A stretch of DNA of 64,000 nt, from the NCBI GenBank assembly GCA_963930775.1, contig OZ005690.1:2154225-2218224 (forward strand), given 5' to 3'. The translations under genes were made by a program, and so were the position numbers. Below the pieces are notes generated by a model. That model was not told where the DNA came from and did not search any database. It was given only the letters and a program-made list of their open reading frames with translations. The stretch comes from Cliona cf. orientalis (taxonomy: Eukaryota > Porifera > Demospongiae > Clionaida > Clionaidae). Shown here piece after piece: positions 9,418-18,949 of this stretch (positions are counted from its first letter, which is position 1; each line of letters opens with the position of its first letter).

Positions 9418-9656
9418 CTTTGCAGTTCTGGTTGCCTGGGATTCTTGTCGCTGATGTCGCTCCTGTCTGGCTCGCTCAGGCCGAGGTGATCGGCTATCGG
9501 TCCTTCCCAGTCTGTCATTGACTCGGCCATCTTGCCAAGGTGACGAGGCATCAGTTGACCTCTCTCGTCCCTGTGCTCAAAGTCGATCTCTCGATCCAAT
9601 TTCCATCGATTAGCGTCAGGAACGGAAGATAAGAGGGCGTCTAAGCTTCGAGACAT
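9418..9656 (-). CDS. Death-domain protein, exon 1 (start and N-terminal half of the domain)
   Basis: From ATG at 9656 (minus strand) 239 nt lead to a GTAAAT donor at 9417-9412. The peptide contains ESMTDWEGPIADHLGLSEPD..DI, the classic first half of a Death domain (helix with dW..iA..LGLse.di), ending PELQR. The phase-2 end joins the exon at 2968-3115 in frame, giving an adaptor-sized protein of 128 residues that is essentially one Death domain with a charged N-terminal tail. Death domains mediate homotypic assembly in TNF-receptor, Toll/IL-1 and apoptosis pathways. I did not find a second domain. Upstream (9657-9720) is CpG-containing, compatible with a promoter, but no TATA box is evident. 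Confidence 0.75.
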
Positions 9657-9721
9657 CGCTCAAGGAATCCAACAAAATTCAGATCTCGCGATCGCGAACG
9701 TATCAAAAGTGTACTAGTTAT

Positions 9722-9835
9722 TAGTCTCGAATCCAGACCCCTCCTTCCCGCAGCGCTGGATGTATCACCATAGATTATATATAGGGGAATATATAATCTA
9801 TGGTATCACCAGCACGCGGAAGGAAGGGTCTGGCA
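9722..9835. repeat. Palindromic MITE, interrupted copy of the 18325 family
   Basis: TAGTCTCGAATCCAGACCCC and a mirrored GGAAGGAAGGGTCTGG match the perfect palindrome at 18325-18445. The loop contains a second small palindrome, CCATAGATTATATA / TATATAATCTATGG. Confidence 0.6.
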
Positions 9836-10429
9836 ACTCTTGCACGGTTTTCGTGTGCGTTTGGTATGCAATTAAAGCTATAGTCACATGATTGGAATTT
9901 CATTATAATTTAAAAATTTGTTCTTTGGCGTTATTAAAATTCGCGCGACTCACATATCGACTTCACAGCCATGAAATGGTGCTCGCTATGCTATTGCTCG
10001 TCACCTGAAGACTCGATCGAGCAAGCATAGACGACTATAATTTAACACAGCTCCTCGTCGAGTCAGGACTATCACTGAACACAGACACAAAGACGTCCTT
10101 TCCTAGAAAAATAGCTTCTTTCTCGGGGTTATCACGGCCTTCTTTTGTAGCCCATCTCCTTCGCCTTGTTCTCTAGTAGTCTACTGCGTCTATAAACTCA
10201 GCCATAACTTTTCACTTACAGTATTGCAATATCAGTGCATGCCATGTCAACCGCGATCGTGCGTTCCTGCGGTCCATAATTCGAAAGTCACATGACATCT
10301 TGCACCCCATTGGCTCTATGCAAATTCCTCTAGAGAACACGAAAACCGTGCAAGAAAAAATCAGAAAGTGTCGTAACGCAGAGGAGGTAGGACACGCTTG
10401 ACCTTTGGCTAATATATAGTTCACTAGCC
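9836..10429. other. No gene seen
   Basis: Non-repetitive AT-rich sequence; only short unrelated ORFs. Confidence 0.45.
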
Positions 10430-10431
10430 TC

Positions 10432-10552
10432 GTCCCCAGGCCCCTCCCAACTAGTGATTTAATTAGTGAACTATTAGCCTCGTCCCCAGGCCTCTCCCCG
10501 CGTTGGGAGGGGCCTGGGGACGAGGCTAATAGTTCACTAATTAAATCACTAG
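10432..10552. repeat. Nested palindromic repeats (CCTCGTCCCCAGGCC family)
   Basis: CTAGCCTCGTCCCCAGGCCC occurs twice in direct orientation and once inverted (GGGCCTGGGGACGAGGCTA). ACTAGTGATTTAATTAGTGA appears on both arms, so a long hairpin is possible. Fragments of the same family occur near 3280 and 15836-15895. Confidence 0.6.
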
Positions 10553-10659
10553 TATAGGCTTTTGTGAAGGTTTTTAGAGAATATCGTTGTGATTTTCGAA
10601 CTCAGTGCTATTGATTTAGTGGGGGAGCCCCTCTTTGTTAGCACTGTAGAGCAATTTTT

Positions 10660-10717
10660 GGTAGTGAGCTCATGTAAGTTGTATCTAGATACAACTTAGC
10701 TACATGAGCTCACTACC
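10660..10717. repeat. 58-bp near-perfect palindrome
   Basis: GGTAGTGAGCTCATGTAAGT is mirrored after the centre TCTAGA by ACTTAGCTACATGAGCTCAC. It could form a cruciform or be a tiny MITE. Confidence 0.6.
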
Positions 10718-10721
10718 TACA

Positions 10722-10830
10722 ATTCGCTTTGGTGCCTAGGTCTTGAGAAATGGAGAATTTTGTGCTAGCTAATGACAACAACGACACAACCGATTAGCTA
10801 CTTTACCCCTTGCATATACATGCGGGGTAG
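10722..10830 (+). repeat. Repeat family G, partial copy
   Basis: GGTGCCTAGGTCTTGAGAAA and ACACAACCGATTAG..CTTTACCCCTTGCA match other family G copies. Confidence 0.5.
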
Positions 10831-10835
10831 TGACT

Positions 10836-11104
10836 TGTCACGATAAATTTGGACCCCGCCTTTTTTGTTCCCCCCGGTCCATATATTTCGAAATATTTGG
10901 ACCCCCTGGCCCTTACATTTCTGAAATATATGGACCCCCATGCATGTTGTCAACTATAGCAGAGATCCAGGAGGGTCAGGGGCTGGGTTCTGGGTATAGC
11001 TAAATGGTTAGCAGGGTTAGTTTCTAGGGTCTGTATGGCAGGGTTAGTCTTCAGGGTCTGCATGGGGGGTCCGAATATTTCGGGGGTCCAAATATCACAT
11101 GACA
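10836..11104. mobile_element. MITE family C, copy 1, with 4-bp GACT duplication
   Basis: Left end TGTCACGATAAATTTGGACC and right end GGGGTCCAAATATCACATGACA are inverted. GACT flanks both sides (10832-10835 and 11105-11108). The interior repeats 'GGACCCCC' and 'ATATTTCGAAATAT' blocks. A reverse-oriented copy is at 12744-13018, also with a 4-bp duplication. The superfamily is not assigned. Confidence 0.78.
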
Positions 11105-11146
11105 GACTGGGTGGTGTCCGCACAGAGCTCGAGGCTAGTGGTGTGA

Positions 11147-11646
11147 TCACAGCTTCATAATACGACTCGTATACTCACAGTACTCACAGATAAAAGGTCG
11201 CTTTGGACAGTTGGCCTGGTGTGTCGGGATATCCAAACGTTTGATGAGTGTTGAGCAATGAAGGCATTGGATTTCAACAAATTCGCAGCCTTTTAGTGGT
11301 CTCTCTTGCAGTGGCCATGGATCACAGTTCAGATGTTCATCCAGATCGCCAAATTTCCAACCCAGTCACAACCATAGCTGCTGTTAATGCAGGAGATTTT
11401 CATAGCACACACTTGATACCGTCGTTTACGCATCTTGTATTGTCACAAATAATCGAAATTTTCAGTCTTGCAACACGGACAGGGCTTGCCAGAGTCTTTG
11501 ATCATCTCAATGCATGCCTTACAGAAACCATAGCCACAGCAACTAACTTGATAAGTCTCTCGAAGAACAAGAAAGCATACTGGACACTCGTGTTGAACTG
11601 CACTAGGTGGCTCATCTACCAGCTCACAGTCATAACCATCTTCCAT
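11147..11646 (-). pseudogene. TRAF-like RING/zinc-finger N-terminal fragment
   Basis: From ATG 11646 (minus) the first 67 codons encode a RING finger: ECPVC, then CCGYGFCKAC, then KPCPCC. This is the arrangement at the N terminus of TRAF-type E3 ligases and adaptors. The frame is stopped by TGA just after FDYL. The same frame then resumes recognisable TRAF sequence (YQVCAMKISC..YGCDWVGN). A one-base loss near 11350 shifts the frame, and a further recognisable stretch (LDEHLNCDPWPLQERPLKGC, a C-x2-C..H..C finger, ICEYCEY) follows to a stop at 11147-11149. With one nonsense codon, one frameshift and no coiled-coil or MATH part, it reads as a decaying pseudogene. The alternative is that the first exon alone is used. 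Confidence 0.75.
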
Positions 11647-11961
11647 CTTATATCGAAGTCAGGATTATTATACGCATGTGTAGCATAGGATTTGCTAGAG
11701 GCTAAATGTTTTCAGTCATTGTGCAGGAAGTTTTCTACAATCATGCTCATAAGAAATCTGTCAATAAGTATACATCATCATGATTGTGCTAACTACCATT
11801 ACACTATCCATTGAGAGTGCATTCACCTTATTAATTATTCATAAGCATCATTAGCATAAAAAATAAGAGCATTATTACTGATTATGTGCATCATCCCTAG
11901 ACCCCACCCTCAAGGAGAAAGACGGGATCTAGTGATTGTGGATGATCATGATAATGCTTAT

Positions 11962-12015
11962 CCATAGATATTATAGACTTACGTACACGTGTACGTAAGT
12001 CTATAATATCTATGG
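11962..12015. repeat. 54-bp perfect palindrome with 5-bp direct flanks
   Basis: CCATAGATATTATAGACTTA reads identically on both strands around the centre at 11988/11989. CTTAT lies directly on both sides (11957-11961, 12016-12020), as if inserted with a 5-bp duplication. Confidence 0.7.
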
Positions 12016-12145
12016 CTTATCTGGGCCATGGCCAGCTCCATGAATCGTTAGAGCTTTTTGCCCAAAGTCACCAGACCCGGCCTTTTCCCTCCGCTCGAGG
12101 ATGGGGTCTGGGGATGAGACTAATCCATTTCACACCATCAGTCAT

Positions 12146-12432
12146 GGGTGTAGATAATTTTTTTGTAGTGGGGGGGGGGCCCGGGGGCTTGTGTTGCCAC
12201 ACCCAATTTTGTGACCACTCCTACTTATTATTAGATTACCACCGTGGCAGTGGTGTTATAAATGAACCAATGAGAAAGTGGCTCATCACTTTTGGCAGAA
12301 ATAAAAGTATCATCTTTAATATGGAGCCACAGCTCGATAAGCTTGTACATAATTATATAGTTTATGGTGAAAAATCTGGGGGGGGAGGCTTCAGCCCCCC
12401 TAGCCCCCCCCCCCCCCCCATTATCTACACCC
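12146..12432. repeat. TIR repeat with GGGTGTAGATAAT ends
   Basis: GGGTGTAGATAAT at the left is inverted at the right (ATTATCTACACCC). The interior has G- and C-runs (12170-12184, 12401-12419). No duplication is clear. Confidence 0.5.
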
Positions 12433-12564
12433 TTGTCAGTATTACTGTACATATTATTACTTTTCTGCACAAAAAGAAACAATCCTGCTATAGTATTATG
12501 TATTCATTTTATGCTTATCCTAAAGATAAGGCAGTCATTCCATAAAATTTAATACTGTTCGGCT

Positions 12565-13365
12565 TGCACATGGGAAATAAACTGAGACTCTCCTTATCCT
12601 TGGCTTGCCCTCTCTCCACTGGCTATAGTCACTCTCGTCACGTACTCACTGGGCACGCTATCATCAAAAACTATATCCTTCGTATGTCGTATGTTGCGTC
12701 TATCCACCCAGTAGCTGGATGTTGATTTGACCACGAAACGGCCTGTCACGTGATATTTGGACCCCCGAAATATTCAGACCCCCCATGCAGACTCTGAAGA
12801 CTATCCCTGCCATACAGACCCTGGAAACTAACCCTGCTAACCATTCATACCCAGAACCCAGCCCCTGACCCTTCTGAATCTCTGCTATATAGTTGATAAC
12901 ATGCATGGGGGTCCATATATTTCAGAAATATAAGGGTCGGGGGATCCAAATATTTCGAAATGTATGGACCGGGGGGGGGGGGGGGGACAAAAAAGCGGGG
13001 TCCAAATTTGTCGTGACAGGCCACACTAGGTGATCGTCGAACTCCCCTTTCATCAAGTGGGCATAAACGGAATGTGAGTTCCCTTGCTGGCAAGAATTCC
13101 ATTTGCATGGACTCAGATGTACAGCTTATAGCCCTCGCCTTAGCTTGGTGAAGTCGGGCATCGGCTAGATCATCGAATGAAACTCACTTCTGTGTTTAAT
13201 TTGGCAATCTCATCCTGCTGTTTGGCTACCTTTTTCTTCAATTTTTCATTCTCCTTTTCCAACTTTTTATGCTTGGTCGCATGGAGTGATGTATGAGTGA
13301 CCAGGTTATCCCTAAGATGATCTGGCATATCTTTTCGAGAAAGAGCTATTTCACATAAAAATATC
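12565..13365 (-). pseudogene. TRAF-like C-terminal fragment (coiled coil and MATH domain), MITE-interrupted
   Basis: Reading minus from about 13365, LCEIALSRKDMPDHLRDNLV is a TRAF finger end. It is followed by a lysine/glutamate-rich coiled coil (KKLEKENEKLKKKVAKQQDE) and, in the same frame after three stops, MATH-domain words GEGYKLYI and VHANGI. A frameshift leads to VYAHLMKGEFDDHLVW. Exactly there the 275-bp MITE 12744-13018 is inserted. Beyond it come PFRGQINIQLL and SGERAS, again MATH, with more stops. The fragment is non-functional. It lies upstream, on the same strand, of the RING fragment at 11147-11646, so the two cannot be one collinear gene; they are two copies or a rearrangement. 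Confidence 0.72.
12744..13018. mobile_element. MITE family C, copy 2, inserted in the TRAF pseudogene
   Basis: Ends TGTCACGTGATATTTGGACC and GGTCCAAATTTGTCGTGACA are inverted, and the copy is reversed relative to 10836-11104. GGCC flanks both sides (12740-12743, 13019-13022). Without the element and one GGCC the host sequence reads through the conserved MATH-domain word WPFRG, which fixes the boundaries. An internal G-run lies at 12970-12986. Confidence 0.85.
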
Positions 13366-13452
13366 TTGATCGGAAAAAAGAAGAGCAAAAAATAGAACAA
13401 AAACCTAGCTGCTAATCTACCATCATGCACAAGTTTACTTAAAATAATATTA

Positions 13453-13575
13453 TAGGAAAATCCCATGGGTTATACGTACGTGGGATTGATTTAAGTCAAT
13501 GATCCCACGGGTTATACATAGGACTGAATTAAGTCATGTACTCCATGTGTTTTACATGGGATTGTTTCAAGTCAA
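13453..13575 (+). repeat. Three-unit minisatellite, about 40 bp per unit
   Basis: Units resemble ATCCCATGGGTTATAC..GATT..AAGTCAATG. The three copies differ by about 20 percent. Confidence 0.65.
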
Positions 13576-14029
13576 CTTAGTTTGACCATAGATAAAAGAA
13601 GGGGGTATTATGGTGCAAGCTAGGATAATAATATTGAGATGCATAATAATAATAATATTATTATTATGATTAGTGATCATGATAATGTCCATAGCTTCTA
13701 TATCTCTCCAAAATTGATGTGTCCTGTCTTCTTTGCGTGGGCCTGTGCATCAGCCGGTCCACTCAGAGCCTCACTGCACACGAGGCACCGCAGAGAAAAC
13801 TTGGTAATGTCAGTGTACTGACGAGCCTACGATACAAAAAATTTAATATTGGATAGATAGTTTAGTTAGCACAATTCACTGACACAGCATATCAGATTCT
13901 ACTCTTGGTTAGTGTAATAATGAAAAACTTGACCAGGGTTGTACAGGAGACTACTGGGTCATACTGCAACACACCATTACTGATTTGACCTTAACGGGTG
14001 TTTCCCCAGCTAGGCCTATTCCGCTTTTC

Positions 14030-14205
14030 ACAGCTTCTAATTTGATGTGCTGTATGCATCTCATGCATCCCAATTGTTGTCAGATAACTATTTTGTTGAT
14101 AGTTGACCTCTGTAATTGTTCATCATTGACCTACTTTATGATGACCCAAACCCTTCCCATAGCCAGCAAATTGCCTATAAAAACTTTGGTTGCTAGGAAA
14201 CTACT
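14030..14205 (+). repeat. Interspersed repeat, also at 31490-31655
   Basis: GCATCTCATGCA..CCCAATT, CAGATAACTATTTTGTTGAT, CCTACTTTATGATGA, CCTTCCCATAGCC and CCTATAAAAACTTTGGTTGC recur in the same order at 31490-31655. It lies in a YOD1-like intron. Confidence 0.7.
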
Positions 14206-14529
14206 ATTATTGCATGATACAATTATTTTTATCCCCTCACCTCTTGTGCTTGTTTTGCTATGTCCAAGGCCTCAAAGAGCACTGCCTCATTGCTGCTGGG
14301 GAAGGTGGTCTGGAGAATGGAGGGGGAGGAGCCACTGCCGTCCATCACCACTTGGGGATCGTAGTGGATGCCATCGTAGATGAGCAACGCTCTACGATCA
14401 TACTCCTCACCCTCTCCTGAGAAAAATTAATGATTTAGAGAATGTCACATTATTTAATATTTCTTAATCAATAGTATCACATAAATACATATACATGTAC
14501 CTTACTTAGTCTAATATATACAACATAAG

Positions 14530-14650
14530 GAAAATGGTAAGGGTCGTCAATCATACTCATACACATTATGAGAATTCGTAGAAGGCTAATTTCTTATGTT
14601 AAATAAGATCATACTTTGTGTTTGATTAACTACAGTATTCAACATTCAAG
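14530..14650 (+). repeat. Repeat family K, diverged copy
   Basis: GGTAAGGGTCGTCAATCAT, TATGAGAATTCGTA and GATCATACTTTGTGTTTGAT follow the order of the copies at 7790 and 54060. Confidence 0.5.
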
Positions 14651-14980
14651 CTGCGCATGTATTCTACTCCTGCCAGGATATTACAATACATTAAATTCTA
14701 CTCTGATGATGACAAACGTAAACTTCAAACTATCATTCTAATCTCTTACCAAATCTGTCGACCCTCTGAGACTAAATATCGACCACGTCCAGCTCCACCT
14801 TGAAGTGAGCACTGAAGACAGTCAACTCTATACCACCTGCACAGGGGAGACAGAGATACAGACACAAAATGAATGCCTCATAAATAATGAGCCTAAATCC
14901 ACCTAATATGCATAAAAAAATTCATGTATTGTTCCAGACACTCCTGGGACACAAACTGTCCTGAGAAATGATAATTATTA

Positions 14981-15180
14981 CCGTATAGCCAGAAATATTG
15001 GTGGGAATTAAATTTGGCGGTTGAGCCCAAAATCACTATTGCAAGAATATTGGCGGATTTAAATTTGGTGGTTTGGTACGGGATCGCCATACGTATATAT
15101 GTGAGTAGGAAATTTTGGCGGAATTTAATTTGGCGATTGTAATACAGACTGCCAAACCGCCAAATTTTCCGGCTATACGG
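14981..15180. mobile_element. MITE family A, reverse copy, in a YOD1-like intron
   Basis: CCGTATAGCCAGAAATATTG at the left and CCGGCTATACGG at the right, with TA outside both ends. The interior matches the reverse complement of 2347-2546. Confidence 0.72.
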
Positions 15181-15670
15181 TATATAAGAGTATAGCTATG
15201 TACTCAGAGAAGCATCGATTCTTACAAAGGTATCCACTGCAAATACATTAATAGAAACTTAGATATTTAAATAAGGATTTGCACTTCATTTGGAACACTG
15301 GTACTAAACAGGCAAATTCACTACTACCGGTAAGTACATTTGGTAGCAGTTACCATAGCAACATAATTTCAACCCCAAATTGTGGGATAATTAGAGGTGA
15401 TAGAGGGTAATTAGTATGTTAACGGGTCAGTAGTGACTGCTACCAAAATAGTTAGATGTTGGTTTTGCAAAGCGTGAAGAATATGTAAAACTAACATCTA
15501 ACTGTCATGTAGGTACTGCCCTATAAACCTTGGTGTGGTTTGTATACCTAAGTATACAATCTGAGATTTTTCCCCCTAACTGAACATTCCAAGTGAGCTG
15601 AAATCCACTGTATAATATCATTTTGAATATGTCACTATTTCCATGCATCATGCATATACAAAAAATACCT
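15181..15670. other. Intronic sequence with a small palindrome
   Basis: GTTAGATGTTGGTTTTGC at 15449 is mirrored by ACTAACATCTAAC ending about 15501. Nothing else was recognised. Confidence 0.4.
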
Positions 15671-15676
15671 ATATAC

Positions 15677-15835
15677 CGTAGATCGAGAAATTTTCATCAT
15701 TAAAAATTTCTCGATGATCTTTCCCAACGAAAATTAATATTTTGTGTGCATTAGTTAATACAATGATGTATTACGTACGTTCAACTAAAATTTAACAAGT
15801 GAAATATTTACCAACAAAAATTTTCCGATCTACGG
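15677..15835. mobile_element. MITE with TA|CCGTAGATCG ends
   Basis: CCGTAGATCGAGAAATTTTC at the left is mirrored by AAAATTTTCCGATCTACGG at the right, with TA outside both. 159 bp, no ORF. Confidence 0.68.
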
Positions 15836-16081
15836 TAGCTTCGTCCCCATGCATGCAACATTTAAAAATCAGGAGTGGCCTGGCGACAAGGCTAATCTAG
15901 TCTACGGTAGGTGGTATAATATGTACCTCCCCACGATTGTTCCCTGAGCAGCCACTGCGTGTACTCCTCCCTGGACCTGCCCAGCATGGCAGTGGAGTAC
16001 TTGTCGGGGTTGGAGATGATGATACCAGCAGCCAACTCACGGAGCTCTTTGCTAGACTCAGCATTATTGCACAGAAGAATG

Positions 16082-17239
16082 CTGTAGGCACAGTATTATG
16101 CAATATAGAATGTCTTAATTGGTTTAGATTTCGGTAATGAGTGTGCTGAGGCTTTAAACTGGAGCTTGAAATAATTATGGGCAAAATTCTTCAATAATAT
16201 TACACAGGCATATATACTATACACAATGTTATTATACTGATGGTATCCATGTACATATACGTACATTATGCATGGGATACTTTTACTTCAGACAGCTAAA
16301 TCTTACAGTACAGTCATATAAGCATACTCTTAAAGAGGCAAGAGTTGTCTGCTGCCACAACCCTGCAGCAGTGTGTGGTACAAAGGACATCCCATAAATA
16401 AAATACATACTTGCAAGTATCCAACATCAACAACGACAACAATAAAAGTTGTTCCTAATGGAGCAGGAACCGTCCAGGAATGATCACTGCTGATTGGATG
16501 AGTACAGAATCCTTAACACCTATACACAAAGTGATTTCCTGAAGTTCATCAGAGATGGAAGGCTAATATAATCAGAAGATGACTCTCTTGCAATTATCTG
16601 CAATAATTATGATTCGTGCAAGACATTGTGGTACACGATACAACAGTTTGCATATAGATTGCTCCTCAGATCAAATCAGTGCATGCAGTGTGTGGTATAA
16701 AGCACCTAGCTTGCATGTGCATGCGCACTTGGAGACGATCTGATATTAAGCATAGTTAGCAGGTTCTCAGGGAATTACCGCCTCGCCGAGGTACGTACAC
16801 GCAAATGCAACTCTCCGATTACAGACAAGAATGTCAAAACACACTATATATCACAACATAAATGGTACAAACCTCTATTTATAAGATACACGCAAAAGTA
16901 AGGTCTAATACAAAATAGCTATAATATTATACAAAAGCTATAGAAATTACTAGCGGCCCAGGAGGGCGCACACAGAGCAAATTACAAAGTCCACCAACTG
17001 GGTCACAAATGAGTGAGGTCTAGTCACGCACGCAACACCAGCATGGTTAATACCTATCTACACCTAGCTATTTACACAGAACACATCAAAGCTATGTATA
17101 TACCTAACATGCAGCTGAACAGAATCTGATGTCCTTAGTGTACACATAAACACTAGTTAGCATTACTATTACAAAAGTCTAGGCAAGATACATTACAGAA
17201 GTGATCAGATTCTTATAATATACAGACTCAGGATGAAAG
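16082..17239. other. No gene recognised
   Basis: Searched by eye on the minus strand for the upstream YOD1 exons (a DNSCLF-like word) without success. Only scattered short ORFs. Confidence 0.4.
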
Positions 17240-17598
17240 TTATTCATGTACTATATTCAAGGCATCAACTATGTCATCGGCTAGCTCTTTCAACTGAGCT
17301 ATGTCTCTGAGACCATCCATAAGGACCTTCCAGCTCACGGGTTGAACACCACTTCCATTCAACCATCGTCGAAAGATCTTTTGGTTCATAGTTTCTGTTA
17401 TACCCCCAGCATCATTTTCTATTGCATGCACTATAGTTCCATCATTATCATTTAGTAAGTATGTGGCAAGCTTTATGTTCTGTGCTCCAATCCTTTCAGA
17501 AATTCGTACAGGATTTCCACCATCTTTCGGCTCAAGAAAGAACAGCTGATTCATTGTTGGTTTGTCGTTCATGTGTGGGAAGACCCTGAATGTTGCAC
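17240..17598 (-). CDS. Death-domain protein, terminal exon
   Basis: A polypyrimidine-rich acceptor (CGATACCTACCAG) opens a minus-strand exon that runs about 119 codons to a stop at 17240. After a short lead (FRVFPHMNDKP) it holds a full Death domain: ISERIGAQNIKLATYLLND, then a WLNGSG turn, PVSWKVLMDGLRDI, and a closing helix KELADDIVDAL. The 'WL....pvsW..L...L..i.....A..i' pattern is typical. Upstream exons were not identified; 17599-17830 has no coding signal. It may be the C terminus of a larger receptor or kinase, as Death domains often are. It is separate from the gene at 2968-9656. Confidence 0.7.
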
Positions 17599-17929
17599 CT
17601 GGTAGGTATCGATACACAATGATCATCAAAACAATTGCAACTTGTACTTGTATAAAATTAATAAATTCAATGTGGTGTACATATCATGCATGCTCTCCCA
17701 GCATATTTAAGGGATAAATGTATTGAGCCTTGTTTTTGAAGTGGAATGCTTTGATGTACATGTACATGTATATGCATGGCATTACTCGAGCTCTTAATAA
17801 ACCTTATAGCTATTAAACCTTGGACTGGGGAGGATCTGCCAGATCGAATTTAATGACTAACATCCATTATACCATGAGGAACTGTTTAGGTACCGTGTTT
17901 ATTCTAATAGAATGCAAGCTAAAAAATAG

Positions 17930-18090
17930 TGACAATTTTAACTTTTGTGAATTTAAATTTGGCAGTTCGATAAGGGATCGCCATATGCATTGCATGTGGG
18001 TAAAAAATATTGGCGAGTGAAATAATTTGGTACGTAACTGCAAAGCAGACCGCCAAATTTAATTCCCCGCCAAATGTTCCGGCTAAACCT
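17930..18090. repeat. MITE family A, degraded copy
   Basis: AAATTTGGCAGTTCGATAAG, GACCGCCAAATTTAATTCC and TGTTCCGGCTAAACCTATA keep the family A order, but the left end is lost. Confidence 0.55.
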
Positions 18091-18240
18091 ATACAGTGTC
18101 AGAGTGCTGCTTGTCCCCCAGTGTACGGTGTCCCCTCAGACACACTACACTAGAGCAGCATGTCCCCCCAGATATATGACCCTAGTCTAAGAGTACAATG
18201 TCCACTCCAGTGGGACATGTCCCCCGTATATATACGCATG
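18091..18240. repeat. GTCCCC-rich degenerate repeat
   Basis: The words TGTCCCCC and GGGACATGTCCCC recur, and related words (GGGGACA, ATGTCCCCGGAG) appear at 18790-18920. Together they may be the arms of one disrupted element. Confidence 0.35.
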
Positions 18241-18324
18241 CTCACGAATGAATTGCCATATGACAATAATGCTCAATAATATACTAACTTCTCCTGGGGT
18301 AGTAAAAGTGTATGACACTATGCC

Positions 18325-18445
18325 TAGTCTCGAATCCAGACCCCTCCTTTTCCGCAGCGCTGGATGTATTGCATCACCAGCACGCGTGCTAGTGATGCAA
18401 TACATCCAGCGCTGCGGAAAAAGGAGGGGTCTGGATTCGAGACTA
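18325..18445. mobile_element. 121-bp fully palindromic MITE with 10-bp target duplication
   Basis: TAGTCTCGAATCCAGACCCC at the left is mirrored to the end (GGGGTCTGGATTCGAGACTA), nearly perfect to the centre around 18385. ACACTATGCC flanks both sides (18315-18324 and 18446-18455). A 9-10-bp duplication suggests a Mutator-like source. A diverged copy is at 9722-9835. Confidence 0.82.
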
Positions 18446-18498
18446 ACACTATGCCCTCATACTCTGTACACTCACGGCTTTGACTAGACAAGTTGCAA

Positions 18499-18606
18499 CT
18501 ATATACTTTGCATGTAGATGTTCAGCGTCAGGTACTGGTAGGAAGGCCTATTTGCAATAGCATTTGCAAACGCTTTATATTCTGGCATTGCTCCCTTTGC
18601 TTGCAG
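18499..18606 (-). CDS. Unidentified terminal exon, 35 codons
   Basis: After the acceptor CTTTCTTGTAG, 108 nt (36 codons including TAG) encode a compact peptide with AMPEYKAFANAI and NRPSYQYLTLNIYMQ. Amino-acid composition and a clean phase-0 acceptor suggest a real last exon. No family was recognised, and no upstream exon was found before the G-run at 18919. Confidence 0.4.
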   Translation of the reverse strand: MQAKGAMPEYKAFANAIANRPSYQYLTLNIYMQSI

Positions 18607-18918
18607 CTACAAGAAAGCACAGATGCATAGCCATCTCTTAGCATGTTTTAAGAGCCGACTGTTGTCCACGTTTCCTCTCCTGATTGGCCCAAAAAGCTTG
18701 AACTATTATCCTATATCTGGCATCTTATTCTAATTATTATTATCAAGTATACACTTTTCTTGTAATAATAATCACACTGAACTACTTTCACTGTGACTCT
18801 GGGGACACCTAACCCCGGAGAGGACAAATAGCTCTAGTGTTAATTGTCCTACGGGGACATTCTATACTCTAGTGAAGCATGTCCCCGGAGACATATAGCC
18901 CTATAGGGTACAATGTAT

Positions 18919-18941
18919 TGGGGGGGGGGGGGGGGGGGGGG
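18919..18941 (+). repeat. G homopolymer
   Basis: A run of over 20 G with one C break; G4-forming or an assembly artefact. Confidence 0.8.
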
Positions 18942-18949
18942 CGGGGGTC

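Larger units (their letters stand above)
13698..16081 (-). pseudogene. YOD1: Ubiquitin thioesterase OTU1/YOD1-like, four 3' exons with an in-frame stop
   Basis: Exons on the minus strand: 16081-15927, 14836-14750, 14416-14241, 13826-13698; all have AG/GT borders and the phases agree. They encode the second half of the OTU domain (LRELAAGIIISNPDKYSTAM, REEYTQWL..SWGGGIEL, VDRFGEGEEY, LLIYDGIHYDP) and the C-terminal C2H2 finger (LRCLVC, HAKKTGHINFGEI, stop). This matches OTU1/YOD1, a deubiquitinase acting with p97/VCP in ER-associated degradation. In the 87-nt exon a TAG at 14774-14772 replaces the Gln expected after VVDI. I could not find the N-terminal UBX-like region or the catalytic-cysteine exon in 16082-17239. 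It is either a truncated pseudogene or an allele with a nonsense change; the clean splice sites argue for recent decay. Confidence 0.82.

Noticed and set aside
12012-12545. 177-codon plus-strand ORF
   Set aside because: Runs through G- and C-homopolymers and a TIR repeat; low-complexity translation.
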